Source: Enchytraeus crypticus
Taxonomy: Eukaryota > Annelida > Clitellata > Enchytraeida > Enchytraeidae
Assembly (NCBI GenBank): GCA_905160935.1
Contig: CAJHZI010000577.1
Coordinates: forward strand, 492,786 to 556,785
Length of the DNA stretch: 64,000 bases
Direction of reading: 5' to 3'
Part shown: positions 1 to 10,201 of the stretch, piece by piece
Layout of the letters: each line of letters starts with the position of its first letter
Numbering within the stretch: position 1 is the stretch's first letter
The notes under the pieces: generated by a model
The model's input: the letters and a program-made list of their open reading frames with translations, nothing else
Database searches by the model: none
Told to the model about the DNA's origin: nothing
Made by a program: the position numbers and the translations under genes

Positions 1-223
1 ATTGTAGTAATTTCTGGGTAAAACCGAATGCCAACAGTGACTTTGGTTTAGATGTTAGAGCTTTGTAGCCCTTTACGACACCTGCAGTCTACGAATGGTC
101 TATTCTGCAGCATCCCTGAAACATCCCTAAATATGACTAAGAAAAGTTAGCTTCATCTTTACCTGTTGAAGCTCTAACTGGCTATGTCTGCAGAATAGCT
201 TTCAATTGTTGACTTGTTGGCAG

Positions 224-316
224 ATACTTCACCGAGAAGGATGGCGTGCCACAAAAGGAAACGCTATATGAGACTTGGTTTAGCTGGGGACAATCAATGC
301 CTGAACTATTTAAACA
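224..316 (+). CDS. HAAO: HAAO exon (first visible)
   Basis: Acceptor at 222-223 after a T-rich stretch, donor GTATGA at 317. One base plus 30 codons plus two bases. It encodes YFTEKDGVPQ...LYETWFSWGQ, matching the end of the N-terminal cupin (family pattern RYY...LYExWF). Its trailing CA joins in phase to the next exon as a Gln codon. Confidence 0.8.
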
Positions 317-3300
317 GTATGATTATTTCATCTCATTAAACTGAACTCCAGCTTGTACTATTTTGAAATACAATATTTTTAGTAATGAAACAAAATGCTC
401 TGTTGGTTCATGCAATCATTTATCAAGATGTGGAAGTAAATTTAAAAGTAAAAACTAGTCTAATTATGTGGTTTTAAGTAAAAGCCTAAAAAAGTTGTTA
501 CACTATACTTGTATAATACCAATCAGTGATTCATTCAATTTTTGGGATAGATTAATTTTGTCGAAATTATTATTGTCATTTTCATTGCTATCATTGTAAT
601 TATAACCAGCGGAGTAGAAATGTAATACTTTCAGAGATACAAAATATTAAAATTTGAGTTTTATATTTTCATTATTTAATACTTTGACAGGCTATATTCA
701 TAAATATTTACTGCAATTGAAGTCCTTAGTAGTGACTTGTAATGAGAAACTGGAGTTAAAATTGTCTTTATATTTCAATCTGCTTGTATAACGTGTGCTA
801 AAATTCCTGGGCCGGTTGGGCCCTTCATACAGTATATCGATGTTAAAAATGTTTAATTTGTTAAAATACCATTTGAAATAGGGCCTTAAATGTTCAACCT
901 CCACTTCGATTTTAGAGAATTAAAGCTGTAGCTATATATACCTGCATATCCTCTGTACTTTTATATTTCTATTCCAGATTTTTTGCATCGAAACAATTTG
1001 AAACGGGAATTCCTATACCAGGTTTGATGTATTATCATTCATCATGTAATCCTAATTTGCTACAGTAAGAATACGTCGTTGAAATTTTTGGGAAATTTTG
1101 AGATTTTCTAACTTCATTCTTGAAGTTCTCCTTTGATATGAACTGACACTTAGCTCTACAGTGTACGATCGATTATTTAGGCAAATGTTGGCACCAGCAA
1201 AGTGGCATGCATAGGCAATAAACTCAAAATGTACATAATATATAAACCTATAGTACAATTTAATGCTGCCATGCGGTATCCAATAGATAGATAATTATTC
1301 ACAAACCATAGAGTAAATTTTGAAAATAGCAATGCACATGCACACACACTCTCTCTCTTTTCAGTCCACTGCCAAGTGGCAGGTTAAAGGTACATATTCA
1401 TACTCAAAGTCTGCTTTCTCGCTCCATAAGAGCACTCTTTAGATCAACAAGTTAATCCATTCACAAAGTCTATGCCTTATCCATAACTTATACAGCCTAT
1501 AGCTTGGGAAAAATATGGCTTCTCAAGTGGTTTCCCGTTGCCTTCCTCAGTTAGGTGGATTAATTACCATTTAATTCTGGGGGAAAATATTTCATGGTGA
1601 GGTGGGACCCCTCTTGCCATCCTCAGCTCCTGCCTTTAGTCGCCACTTACGTACACGCGACAGATTGTTTGCGGTTGCCCTATTCTGCAGTGGTCCCACC
1701 ACACCGAGCACAACACGGGGCACCATAAATGCACACTAGGAACCATAAATTAATATTTCACTTGTGCATTATTTATATTATTTACAATATTATTATTTAT
1801 TATATTATTTACGTTACTTACATTATTAATTACATTGTTTACTTTTGATCTTGTCGCTGACCAGAGAGTAAAATCTCGGACATTCACTGGACTGATTGCA
1901 TGAAAAAATGGTCTGAATTGCCTAACGGTTTAAACATGTGGTATTAAAGTTATAGATTTCAACATAGTTGATCATTTCACTATAATGCGTGCTTTTCTTT
2001 CTGCATCTCACCGCTTTTCTCTACATTTTTCGTTTTTCTCTGTCTTTGTCATCGGAACTTGCTTCATCTATTTAGTAGTCGATGTTATCATGAACAACAC
2101 TTTAATGTCACTGCACTGTAACTTATTGTATAGATGTATCATAATTTACTGCATAGATTTCTAAACTCAGATTCAGACTCAAAATTCCAGTGCAAGGATC
2201 CTCAATCACTCGAATTTTTAGTCTACTTCGAGAGTCTTCGAGACTCCAACTAAGACTCCATGGTCAGGACTGGACTGGGCTCTACACCTGAGGGCTTTGA
2301 CTGGGCTCTACACCTGAGGGCTTTGACTGGGCTCTACACCTGAGGGCTTTGACTGGGCTCTACACCTGAGGGCTTTGACTGGGCTCTACACCTGAGGGCT
2401 TTGACTGGGCTCTACGCCTGAGGGCTTTGACTGGGCTCTACAGCTGAGGGCTTGAACTGGGCTCTACACCTGAGGGCTTTGACTGGGCTCTACACCTGAG
2501 GACTTTGACTGGGCTCTACACCTGAGATTTTTGACTGGGCTTTACACCTGAGGGTTTGTACTGGGCTCTACGCCTTAGGGCTTGGACTGGGCTCTACACC
2601 TGAGCGCTTTGACTGGGCTCTACACCTGAGCGCTTGGACTCGAGGCTCGTACACGTCTTTGATTAACAAAATTTTGATTTTTTCATTAAATAAAACAGAT
2701 ACGATATCGACTAATCCTCCGATAGAAGTGGACAAGGAGACAGTTCTGCCTCATCCATTCTCCCTCAGCGCCTGGATTCAGTCACATCAACGTCAGCTGG
2801 ACGAGGAAGGCAGGCTGCCCCTGTTCGACTGTAGCACTCATCAAATGCAGGTTTATATCATGGGCATATGTATGAGCGGAGAGGCATGGATCTTCGGGCA
2901 AATTGTAAATAATTCACAAATTATTTATCTCTGTCTCGCATTCTCCTCTCTTTTCCTTTAATTTACAAATGTTGGCGTCTTAATATATTAATTAATAATT
3001 AAAAGCCATGTAATATATTAATATCATCATCGTCATCCTTTCCTTTGAATCCCGGTTTGACTAGGGTCGAGATACGAATAGACTGTCTCAAATCCTCTCT
3101 GTCCTACGTCATATCATCAGTCGATCCCCAATTTGAGACTTTTCCATTCGTTAAATTTTGGAGTTTAATATATTAATATATATATTAAGTATATTAATTA
3201 TTCAAATTCACATCTGCGTTTATTAGATTTCTCTATGTCACACACTCTTCGTATGATGTACTGCTAAATTCCACATATCTCTCTCTTAGTGCACTGCCCA

Positions 3301-3611
3301 CTGGCAGGTCCTTTTAAACAATGCCTCCACTCTTCTCTGTCTTATGTTTTCCTCTTCTTGTCCACATACGAGTGGAACTTCAAATAATCTAACATGAAAT
3401 AACATTCATTCTTAGGCGATTCTGCTTATGACGAAGTGGGCAATCTATTCCTTTCTCAGCTTCGACTAGTATTTACTGGGCAGAGATTTCATTCCCCGAG
3501 AAAGCAATCTCCTGTTTTTATTATGGTGCTTGTTAATACGTGCATTTTATTGTATAGTGCTTGTGTACAGTATTTATGTAATTATTGTAAAGTGTAGAGA
3601 TGTTTTTGCAT

Positions 3612-3651
<40 letters not shown>

Positions 3652-4001
3652 TGCACTGCCTACTGGCTGGTCCATGGTATATAGCACCTCCACGCATCTC
3701 TATCTTCCTTTTTGTTCTTCACGTCCAAATACGAACGGACCTTTAAATCATCTATTACATTCTTTTTTCTATACCATTATTCTTGGAATTTCTGCTTATG
3801 AAGAGATGGGCCTCCTATTCGTTCCTCAGCTTCGACTAAGATTTACTGGACAGAGGCGTCATTCCCTTAAAAAATTCTATTTTGACGGATAAACTCTATT
3901 AAATATTAAACATTATACCAGTTGCTCTGTCATAGAAATTGACACTATACATGTAACAATAATATAATAGCATACACGCAGACACACACATACACACACA
4001 C

Positions 4002-4055
<54 letters not shown>

Positions 4056-7000
4056 GTGAAGAAATACAGTTTTATAACATGAGGAGCAGTTATTATTTTT
4101 TAAGTAACTGTAGTTTTATTTTGTTGACTAATTTTTTGTTGATCGATTGATTGCAGGTGTATGTTTGTGGTAAGGGAGAAACCACATTTCACAGTGAAGT
4201 CGCCGAGATATGGGTCTGGCAGAAGGTAACTTTTAAGTTATTCTAGATGAGAGGTTCAACTATAAACCTTAAGATTTTCTTTTAAACTTATTTACCTGTA
4301 AAAGTTTCGTATTTTAATTATAAGAAGGTACAATATAGTTCGGGACCAATCAAGTAGCGCTTTAGGCAAAATGTTTTCCCTGATTGATTGCTTGAATAGA
4401 TTTACTGATTGTTCGACTGATACAGTGAACGAGAGTACTAGAAATAGACGGGCAACCCATAGGAGCAATTTATTATATAGTATTATATATTTCTATTTTT
4501 TCATCTTTTAACTGAAACTTATTTTTAAGGATGGCAGCATTTGATTGTCTTCAAGCGAGTTAATTAAAGCTATATAGCCTACTGGATGAAGAAAGGTGGT
4601 AGAGGTGAAGAAAGTGCTACCTAGTTGAACTATAGTTCAAATAGTTAACACTTTCTTCACCTCTATTACCTTAGTCCCTTACGATCGCTATTGCACTTTT
4701 TTCTTTGTTCTTTCTGAACTAAGGCCGGTGTCCTGCTCGAAGGCCAAAAGCTCCATCGGGAAACTACAACTTAAGTTTTAGAGTAGGCCTATTATAATAT
4801 ACTAAAAGATTATATTAAAGTACGTTTAAAAATTATTCTATAGTAATATATAATAAATATAGTAATTCAGATTTTGCAATAGGCCCCTACTACTGTAAAT
4901 TTACATATTACAGAGCCCTATACTATTATTTTGCATAATAGGCTACTAAATTTAGCCTATGCTTTTAATTTGGTTTATCATATTATGCTCTTTGATTAAT
5001 TAGCCTATGCCATTATTGAGTTGTTTCTGCTTCTAGGAACATAATTTTACATACTTAATAAGTAATTTTGTCATCTCTCTTTCCAATCGGGTTAAATATT
5101 TCCTTAAAGGTTGCCTTAGGTCAACTAATTCAATTAATTTCTTAAATTACAATATACAAAAGGTATAATTTGATCATATCCTCATTATAAAGCTACCAAA
5201 CATGTTGTGTGCAGCATAGCGAAGGCGTGATTAACTGCGAGAGATGTGGAGAGGTGAAGCTCTCGGCAGATGATAGCGCCCTCGTGCCCATAGGCTGCAG
5301 GTATGTTCTGTATTCATACAGCTGTAGAGATCTTATATACATTTTATGCTTTGACTTACCCCGGCCAAAATGCTCAGCTAACTTCATATTTTGAGATTAT
5401 ATATACTCTTGCGAGCCTACTCCCTAGCTATAACCAGTCTTCTTTTTCTTTCGACCTCCATACTCCTCTTTTTATTATCGACCTCACTAAATATTTGCAC
5501 CCTCGCATCTTACCACCCGATACTTTAAACTGGAGGCGTTTCAGAGAGGTGTTTGGAATGGCTGTTGACACCTAATTAATTCATTAGTCACAACAGTCAT
5601 TGGACATCCTAAAATGATCGTCCATCGTAGGCATACGTAATTCATAACAGATTCTGTTACACAAGAGTCACTCAAAGCTAATACTAGATATGGGAATCGA
5701 CCCGAACCCAAGGCCTACAGAAGATAATGGATAGTCTGAATGATACGGCATTGAAATATAGAATGCATATTAACATCAAAGATACAAAAGTGATGAGAGT
5801 ATTCCATAAAAATCTGAAAATGCTTGACTCAATCTAGGTGGATTTGTTCTTGTTAAATTCAAATTATTTTTTTTTTCTAATTTTAGTGTGCTACCTTAAA
5901 ATTTTTGCAGCCAGATTTACAAATAATTATATATGACATTCTGTACGTGTTAAGGCAATCTTGAGTAAATAATTTTACACCATAGCAATGCAATTATTTC
6001 ATAACTATTTTCGTAACTTCATTATTGATCTGAGAGTTTCAAATTTGAAACCCTAAGGCAAATTATGAAGCTTATTACTGGTCAGTTGATAGCAAACGGT
6101 GTATACTATGATCATTTTTCTATGGAAGTACACGTGTTTACTAAATCATCTTTATTAGACATTTTTAAGTTACTAAATTGCACTTTGTCTCTGAAATATT
6201 GGATCACATTTTAGCCAAGACATTTCCACTTAATTATAAACGTATCTAATATATAGGCCTATAGTGACAAAAAAAATTAGAAATTGATGAAGCATTCTAT
6301 TTGCTCGTTATAATCAAGGAGAATATTTCAGATACAATAATAAAGCTAAATATCTATATTATGAAAATCTGTTGGTCAGCTTACAATATTTTAAGAAATG
6401 TACAGGAATAAATACCATTCTCTCCTTTTTTTCTTTGTCATATTTTTACCAAGGTGAAAAAATGTGGCAGCTATTATGACTTAATTAATTTTTAAGCATA
6501 TTTACCATAAGCCATTGTAAGCATGTTTGTCATAACCATGATTATTATAAAGTTAAACAATTGCAACATTATCCAAACCAAACCATTTCGAACTCGAATT
6601 GAACTCTTGCGATTTGGAAAGCAAGCCGAACCCGAACCGAACCCGAACCCTTGTTAGAGCCGAACCCGAACCGAACTTTCATTTTCAACGAACCGAACTC
6701 TCAAATTGTCAACAGCTAACCGAACCCGAACCGAACTTTCAGTTTCAACGAACCGAACATTCTAGACAATCAGTCCACATCAGTTAATATCGGTCAAAAT
6801 TGCTCCTCTATTTAATAGTAAAAAAGAGTAGCATGGACGCTAAACACTGTGAGGATAGGAAGCACAGGACCAGTGGCGGATCCAGGGGGGCCCAGGGGGC
6901 CCGGTCCCCCCCCTTAGGCCTGGCGATAAAAATTAAAAACTATATTTTAATTGTTTCAATGGCAATTTCTGTGTCAATATGTTTGTAAGGGCAGTGGTTG

Positions 7001-8412
7001 GTAGGGGGGGGGGGGGGGTACGAGAGGGACACACAGTTCCACTAGGTCGATGTTTTTCAAATATGAGATTAGGGGCCTATATTTGGTATCCTAAGAGTCC
7101 TGTAAAATGGAAGGGGTCTCGAATAATGTTGATTGTTTCACCAGCTTTCAATTTTCATTTTAACATTTTAACAACTGTATAGGAGGAAAAAAGGGTATAA
7201 GTAAAGAATGTGAACTCTATCCCGAAGAAGTGGTGCAAACAGCCTTGGCTGGGAGAGATTTAAGCCCCTCCCCACCGCCAAAATTAGGTCACTTTTGCAA
7301 TTCGTCCAGATCTGCTGAGTTTCTTCGGAGGCGAAAAAATAACTTTTTTACAAAACTAATATAGGATTTTAGGCATTTTAGTTTTCCTCTCATTTTAGTA
7401 CGGATAAGAGTGGGGGCGGGAGGTGGAGGGTAAGATACGGGGATACACTCACTCTAGCCGAGCACCGTAGTGAAAAAATTTGAGCCCCCCCCCACAGCAT
7501 TTTTTCTGGTTGCGTCACATGTCCTGTAGAAGGCGGAACGTAATTAAAAATGTGCTCACTTTCAAAAAAAATTTGGGCCCCCCTTAAAAAATTCCCTGCA
7601 CAGGACTGATGGAAATAACGAACCAGAATGGAATTTATGTCCACAATGACACAAAGAAACGCGAAGACGTTCAATCTCGCCCCAACGGGTTACTACCTGC
7701 AGTGACATCGGTTTTCAAGCTTCAACATCAGAGTGGCCCAATGATTTTAAGAATATTTTCTGCATTAAATCAGTAAAATTAACTGTTATTATTGTTTTAT
7801 TTTTATTATTTAAAAATGTAATAATGAGATTTTGGTTTGATTTGTACTGCTAATACTGTGCACTAATTGTGAGTGGGGGAAAATTGTGTTTAGTTTGGGC
7901 GGACCCTTGACTGGGGTGGGGGAGGGATTTGACTCTCCCAGTAAAGTAAACACGAGTTATAGTGAAATGATCAACTATGTTGACATCTATCACTTTTGAT
8001 ACCACATGTTTAAACCGTTAGGCAATTTAGTCAATTTTCCGTTTAATCAGTCCAGTGAATGTCCGAGATTTTACTCTCAGCTCAGCGCGGCTGAGATTCG
8101 AACTCGAGAGGGTTCAATTCACCTCAGGATCTGTCATTTTACTTCATGACGTTACCCCTACGTTATCGAGACATTCAATTCATTTCATCAGCTTTGTAAC
8201 AATCAATTCTGGAGCCAAGGGGCTCACAAATCGAACGCCTTTCTGATGTTGGTTTCTGTATATCTGTCAGATAATGGTACCCAGATAATGGCAGACAACT
8301 AGATAATACTGATTGATTTTGGCGCAGATTCACGTTGAAGCAGCAGGCAGAAGGCATCGCCCTGGTGTGCTATCAAGACCCGACCAAGTCGAGCTTTTTT
8401 CCGAGACGATGA
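224..8412 (+). CDS. HAAO: 3-hydroxyanthranilate 3,4-dioxygenase, 3' part (six exons)
   Basis: Joined exons 224-316, 978-1021, 2699-2850, 4157-4225, 5215-5300 and 8328-8412 give one open frame of about 175 codons; every junction has AG/GT borders and matching phase. The enzyme opens the ring of 3-hydroxyanthranilate with O2 in the cytosolic kynurenine pathway towards quinolinate and NAD. Recognisable family stretches are FFASKQFETGIPIPD, TNPPIEVDKE, LPHPFSLSAW, ADDSALVPIG and ALVCYQDPTK. These cover the inter-cupin linker and the C-terminal, non-catalytic cupin of animal HAAO. The N-terminal cupin with the iron ligands lies left of the window, so catalytic competence cannot be judged. Introns hold repeats, including a 26-bp minisatellite and a hAT-like MITE. 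Stop is TGA at 8410-8412. Family call is very secure; the first visible exon (224-316) is the least conserved. Confidence 0.93.
978..1021 (+). CDS. HAAO: HAAO micro-exon, 44 nt
   Basis: Only 44 nt between ATTCCAG and GTTTGA. It encodes FFASKQFETGIPIP and fits phase on both sides (CA|A before, G|AT after). This is the linker that other HAAO proteins carry between the two cupins (EFFSSEQYRTGKPIPD in human). Confidence 0.9.
1345..1745 (-). mobile_element. Family-3 SINE-like retroelement with hairpin 3' end
   Basis: The same ~390-bp sequence recurs at 53205-53580 and 55254-55585, with diverged relatives at 39465-39725, 56420-56690 and 61690-61850. Read on the minus strand it ends CTGCCACTTGGCAG, a small hairpin, followed by an (AG)n or (TA)n tail. 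That tail resembles the end of the RTE-like LINE at 44950. Confidence 0.75.
1858..2005 (+). mobile_element. SINE family 2, 3' part
   Basis: Shares the 3' body (TCTCGGACATTCACTGGACT, then AACATGTGGTATTAAA and TGATCATTTCACTATAATGC) with full copies at 7943-8188 (-), 52141-52362 (+) and 63757-63990 (-). The tRNA-like head is missing here. Confidence 0.75.
2266..2640 (+). repeat. 26-bp minisatellite in HAAO intron
   Basis: About 14 head-to-tail copies of a 26-bp unit containing GACTGGGCTCTACACCTGAG, with scattered substitutions. It ends about 60 bp before the acceptor of the HAAO exon at 2699. Confidence 0.95.
2699..2850 (+). CDS. HAAO: HAAO exon
   Basis: Acceptor AAAACAG, donor GTTTAT. Encodes TISTNPPIEVDKE, LPHPFSLSAW and EEGRLPLF up to HQMQ. 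The open frame runs on past the donor to 2961, but that extension is intronic because the next exon (VYVCGKGE) continues the family match. Confidence 0.95.
3035..3180 (-). mobile_element. RTE-like LINE 3' end fragment
   Basis: On the minus strand this reads through GGACAGAGAGG and a 'GGGATTCAAAGGAAAGGATG' block into a (GAT)n tail. It matches the 3' end of the decayed RTE-like LINE at 12960-13030 (+) and a copy at 34808-34940. Short ATC tracts mark the tail. Confidence 0.65.
3260..3480 (-). mobile_element. RTE-like LINE 3' end, truncated copy
   Basis: Same terminal sequence as the LINE at 44950-45070 (GTGCACTGCCxACTGGCAGG next to CCTCCACTCTTCTCTGTCTT) with a CT-rich tail. A second copy lies at 3605-3870 with a long (CT)n tail. 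Confidence 0.7.
3605..3870 (-). mobile_element. RTE-like LINE 3' end with (CT)n tail
   Basis: A perfect (CT)n tract at about 3615-3648 runs into TTTGTGCACTGCCTACTGGC, the LINE's terminal hairpin region, followed by diverged LINE sequence. Lies in the HAAO intron. Confidence 0.7.
3998..4053. repeat. (TA)n microsatellite
   Basis: Uninterrupted TA dinucleotides preceded by a short CA-rich run, in the HAAO intron before exon 4157. Confidence 0.98.
4157..4225 (+). CDS. HAAO: HAAO exon, 69 nt
   Basis: Acceptor TTGATTGCAG, donor GTAACT. Exactly 23 codons encoding VYVCGKGETTFHSEVAEIWV plus WQK, within the C-terminal cupin. Confidence 0.93.
5215..5300 (+). CDS. HAAO: HAAO exon, 86 nt
   Basis: Acceptor TGTGTGCAG, donor GTATGT. 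Encodes HSEGVINCERCGEVKL then SADDSALVPIGC. The SADDSxLVP motif is a hallmark of the C-terminal cupin. Confidence 0.94.
6599..6770. repeat. Degenerate CCGAA-type tandem repeat
   Basis: Repeated CCGAACCCGAACCGAAC blocks, three clusters separated by related sequence (TTTCAnTTTCAACGAACCGAAC). Any open frame through it is periodic and not protein-like. Lies in the last HAAO intron. Confidence 0.85.
6871..7598 (+). mobile_element. hAT-like MITE, 3' terminus deleted
   Basis: Begins CAGTGGCGGATCCAG and is flanked by perfect 8-bp direct repeats CACAGGAC (6863-6870 and 7599-7606), the duplication length typical of hAT transposons. It aligns along its length with the element at 16082-16807. The 3' end reads only TTCCCTG, so about 11 bp of the terminal inverted repeat were lost after insertion. 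No transposase frame is present. Confidence 0.88.
7943..8188 (-). mobile_element. SINE family 2, full copy
   Basis: On the minus strand it has an A-box-like start (ATAACGTAGGGGTAACGTCA), a B-box (GAGTTCGAATCTC) and the conserved tail ending in AACATGTGGTATCAAAAGTG. Structure is that of a tRNA-derived SINE, in the last HAAO intron. Confidence 0.78.
8328..8412 (+). CDS. HAAO: HAAO last exon
   Basis: Acceptor GGCGCAG. The split AG|A codon joins in phase, giving FTLKQQAEGIALVCYQDPTK and ending at TGA 8410-8412. It lies at the edge of a locally duplicated segment (compare 8735-8860). Confidence 0.92.
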
Positions 8413-9701
8413 AAGAGAATATGCAAGCCTGGGCAACTCTAATACACTGTACACCTGATTGCATTAGCGGTCCAGTATATGCGTAGCTAATCGCGTATTA
8501 AAAGACGATGAAATGCAAAACGACAACCCCGAGGAGGTGATTAAATGAATCGGCAAAATTATCGTTTAGTATATATTATGTAAGCTAATTGATTGGTTAC
8601 TATTTTACACCGCATATAATAGAATCATTTATGCATTTAGAACCACAGTTGATGGCATAACTGTATCCACATCAACATCATCATCGTCCCTTAGATTCCA
8701 GTTTAACTAGGATCGGGATTAACAAAATTTGCAGCATTTTCTTGAGCCAAGGGGCACACCAATCGAACTCCCTTTCTGATGTTGGTTTCTTTATAACTGT
8801 ATCCAGATAATGGTAGACAACTGGAATTGTTACAAAGCTGACGAAATGAAACAATATGAATAACAGAATGCAGATATTAAGAGAATAATCACGGTTATGT
8901 TCCGCTGCGTACTTTTACTATCTCATTCCCATTCTATATTATGTTTCTAATAAATACAAACATAATCGTATAAGAATTCTAGTCGCTGGCTGATGTATTG
9001 CTATGTTTAACTGATTATAAACGTCCGACACCGTACGCAGAATGATTAAAGGTATGATACTATCAAGAGTATTAGATTTCTACTTGTACACACATACATC
9101 AAATCTCGACAGCGGAGAATCCAGTACAAAGCCACATAGCAGGTGAAGCGTGTTCACTAACGAAGCACTATAAACTTAGAGACAGAGCAAATCAGCAAGA
9201 ATGAGTCGACTAGAACCCGTGATATCATTCTTGAGCTAAAGCACGAGCACTGCTATCATCTACATGATGAAGAGAAATCAACGAAGAATTGCGTAGAACA
9301 TATAATTAGCAATATTTATCTAAACTTAATTAATCAAACAAATACATGCTGATTAAAATTTAATATCGATATAATATTGCGTTCCTCGTTTCTCTAGAAT
9401 TTATCAGCCATCTGCATGTTTCACTAGAGTCGACTAAGCCGAAATCAAGTCAATCATTGCGAAACATCACATGAGGGCAACTGGCGCTCTTATTAAATGT
9501 GTAATCAAGCTGTCATTAAGAGTTTGTACTAAAGATCTGACACTTGGCGAACAATAGGAAGAGTGAGAAAGATATGCCACTATGGACAGCAGCACACAAG
9601 CGAAAGTTTGCTTAAAATGATTCTTGCAGATACTTTGCAGTTCAATTAAAAGCATTGAGATATTTTTATAAGTATAACAATATATACAAATGCATGTAAA
9701 A

Positions 9702-9782
<81 letters not shown>

Positions 9783-10026
9783 GATTTAACACGTATCTCT
9801 TAATTTATTCATTGCTATGCAATTTATTGCAGAATCAAATATTTACGACTAGGCCTATCTATATATATATTACGTATATTTATTAAGTATATTTATTACA
9901 TTATTATCTAATCATATAATTCAGTATATTTTATGAATTACTATTTATATTTTGCTAACTTGCAAATCACCATTCTAAATATGCTCAATTCGTCCATCTG
10001 CTCAGTTCTGTACAACTATTAGACTT
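8413..10026. other. Intergenic, convergent HAAO / ISCA2
   Basis: No coding exon seen. Holds a partial duplicate (8735-8860) of the segment just before the last HAAO exon, a possible AATAAA at 8949-8954 for HAAO, and a long (TA)n tract at about 9705-9778. Confidence 0.7.
9705..9778. repeat. (TA)n microsatellite
   Basis: Pure TA dinucleotide tract of about 74 bp. Confidence 0.98.
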
Positions 10027-10201
10027 TTATATTTTAACATTAAAGGAAGCCCCACAAGAGCAGCCATTCTCTGCCTGAGGATTGTCAGATATTGTGAAAG
10101 CCGACCGAATGAGTTCTGTTTTAAAGTCGACCACTGAACCTTGCAGTAGCTCTAACGAATCTGCATCTATAATCACTCTGGCACCATCTCTCTCGAATAC
10201 C
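10027..10201 (-). CDS. ISCA2: ISCA2 last exon
   Basis: Acceptor TTGATGCAG immediately left of G at 10201. Encodes [19 protein letters not shown] through [18 protein letters not shown] to TAA. Carries the two C-terminal Cys ligands. Confidence 0.96.

Noticed and set aside
2851-2961. Continuation of the HAAO frame past 2850
   Set aside because: A GT donor at 2851 and a phase-0 next exon at 4157 continue the family match; the extension does not.
7390-7674. 94-aa minus-strand frame (and 16473-16769)
   Set aside because: Lies inside the non-coding MITEs; the two frames resemble each other only because the MITEs do, and both cross element boundaries.
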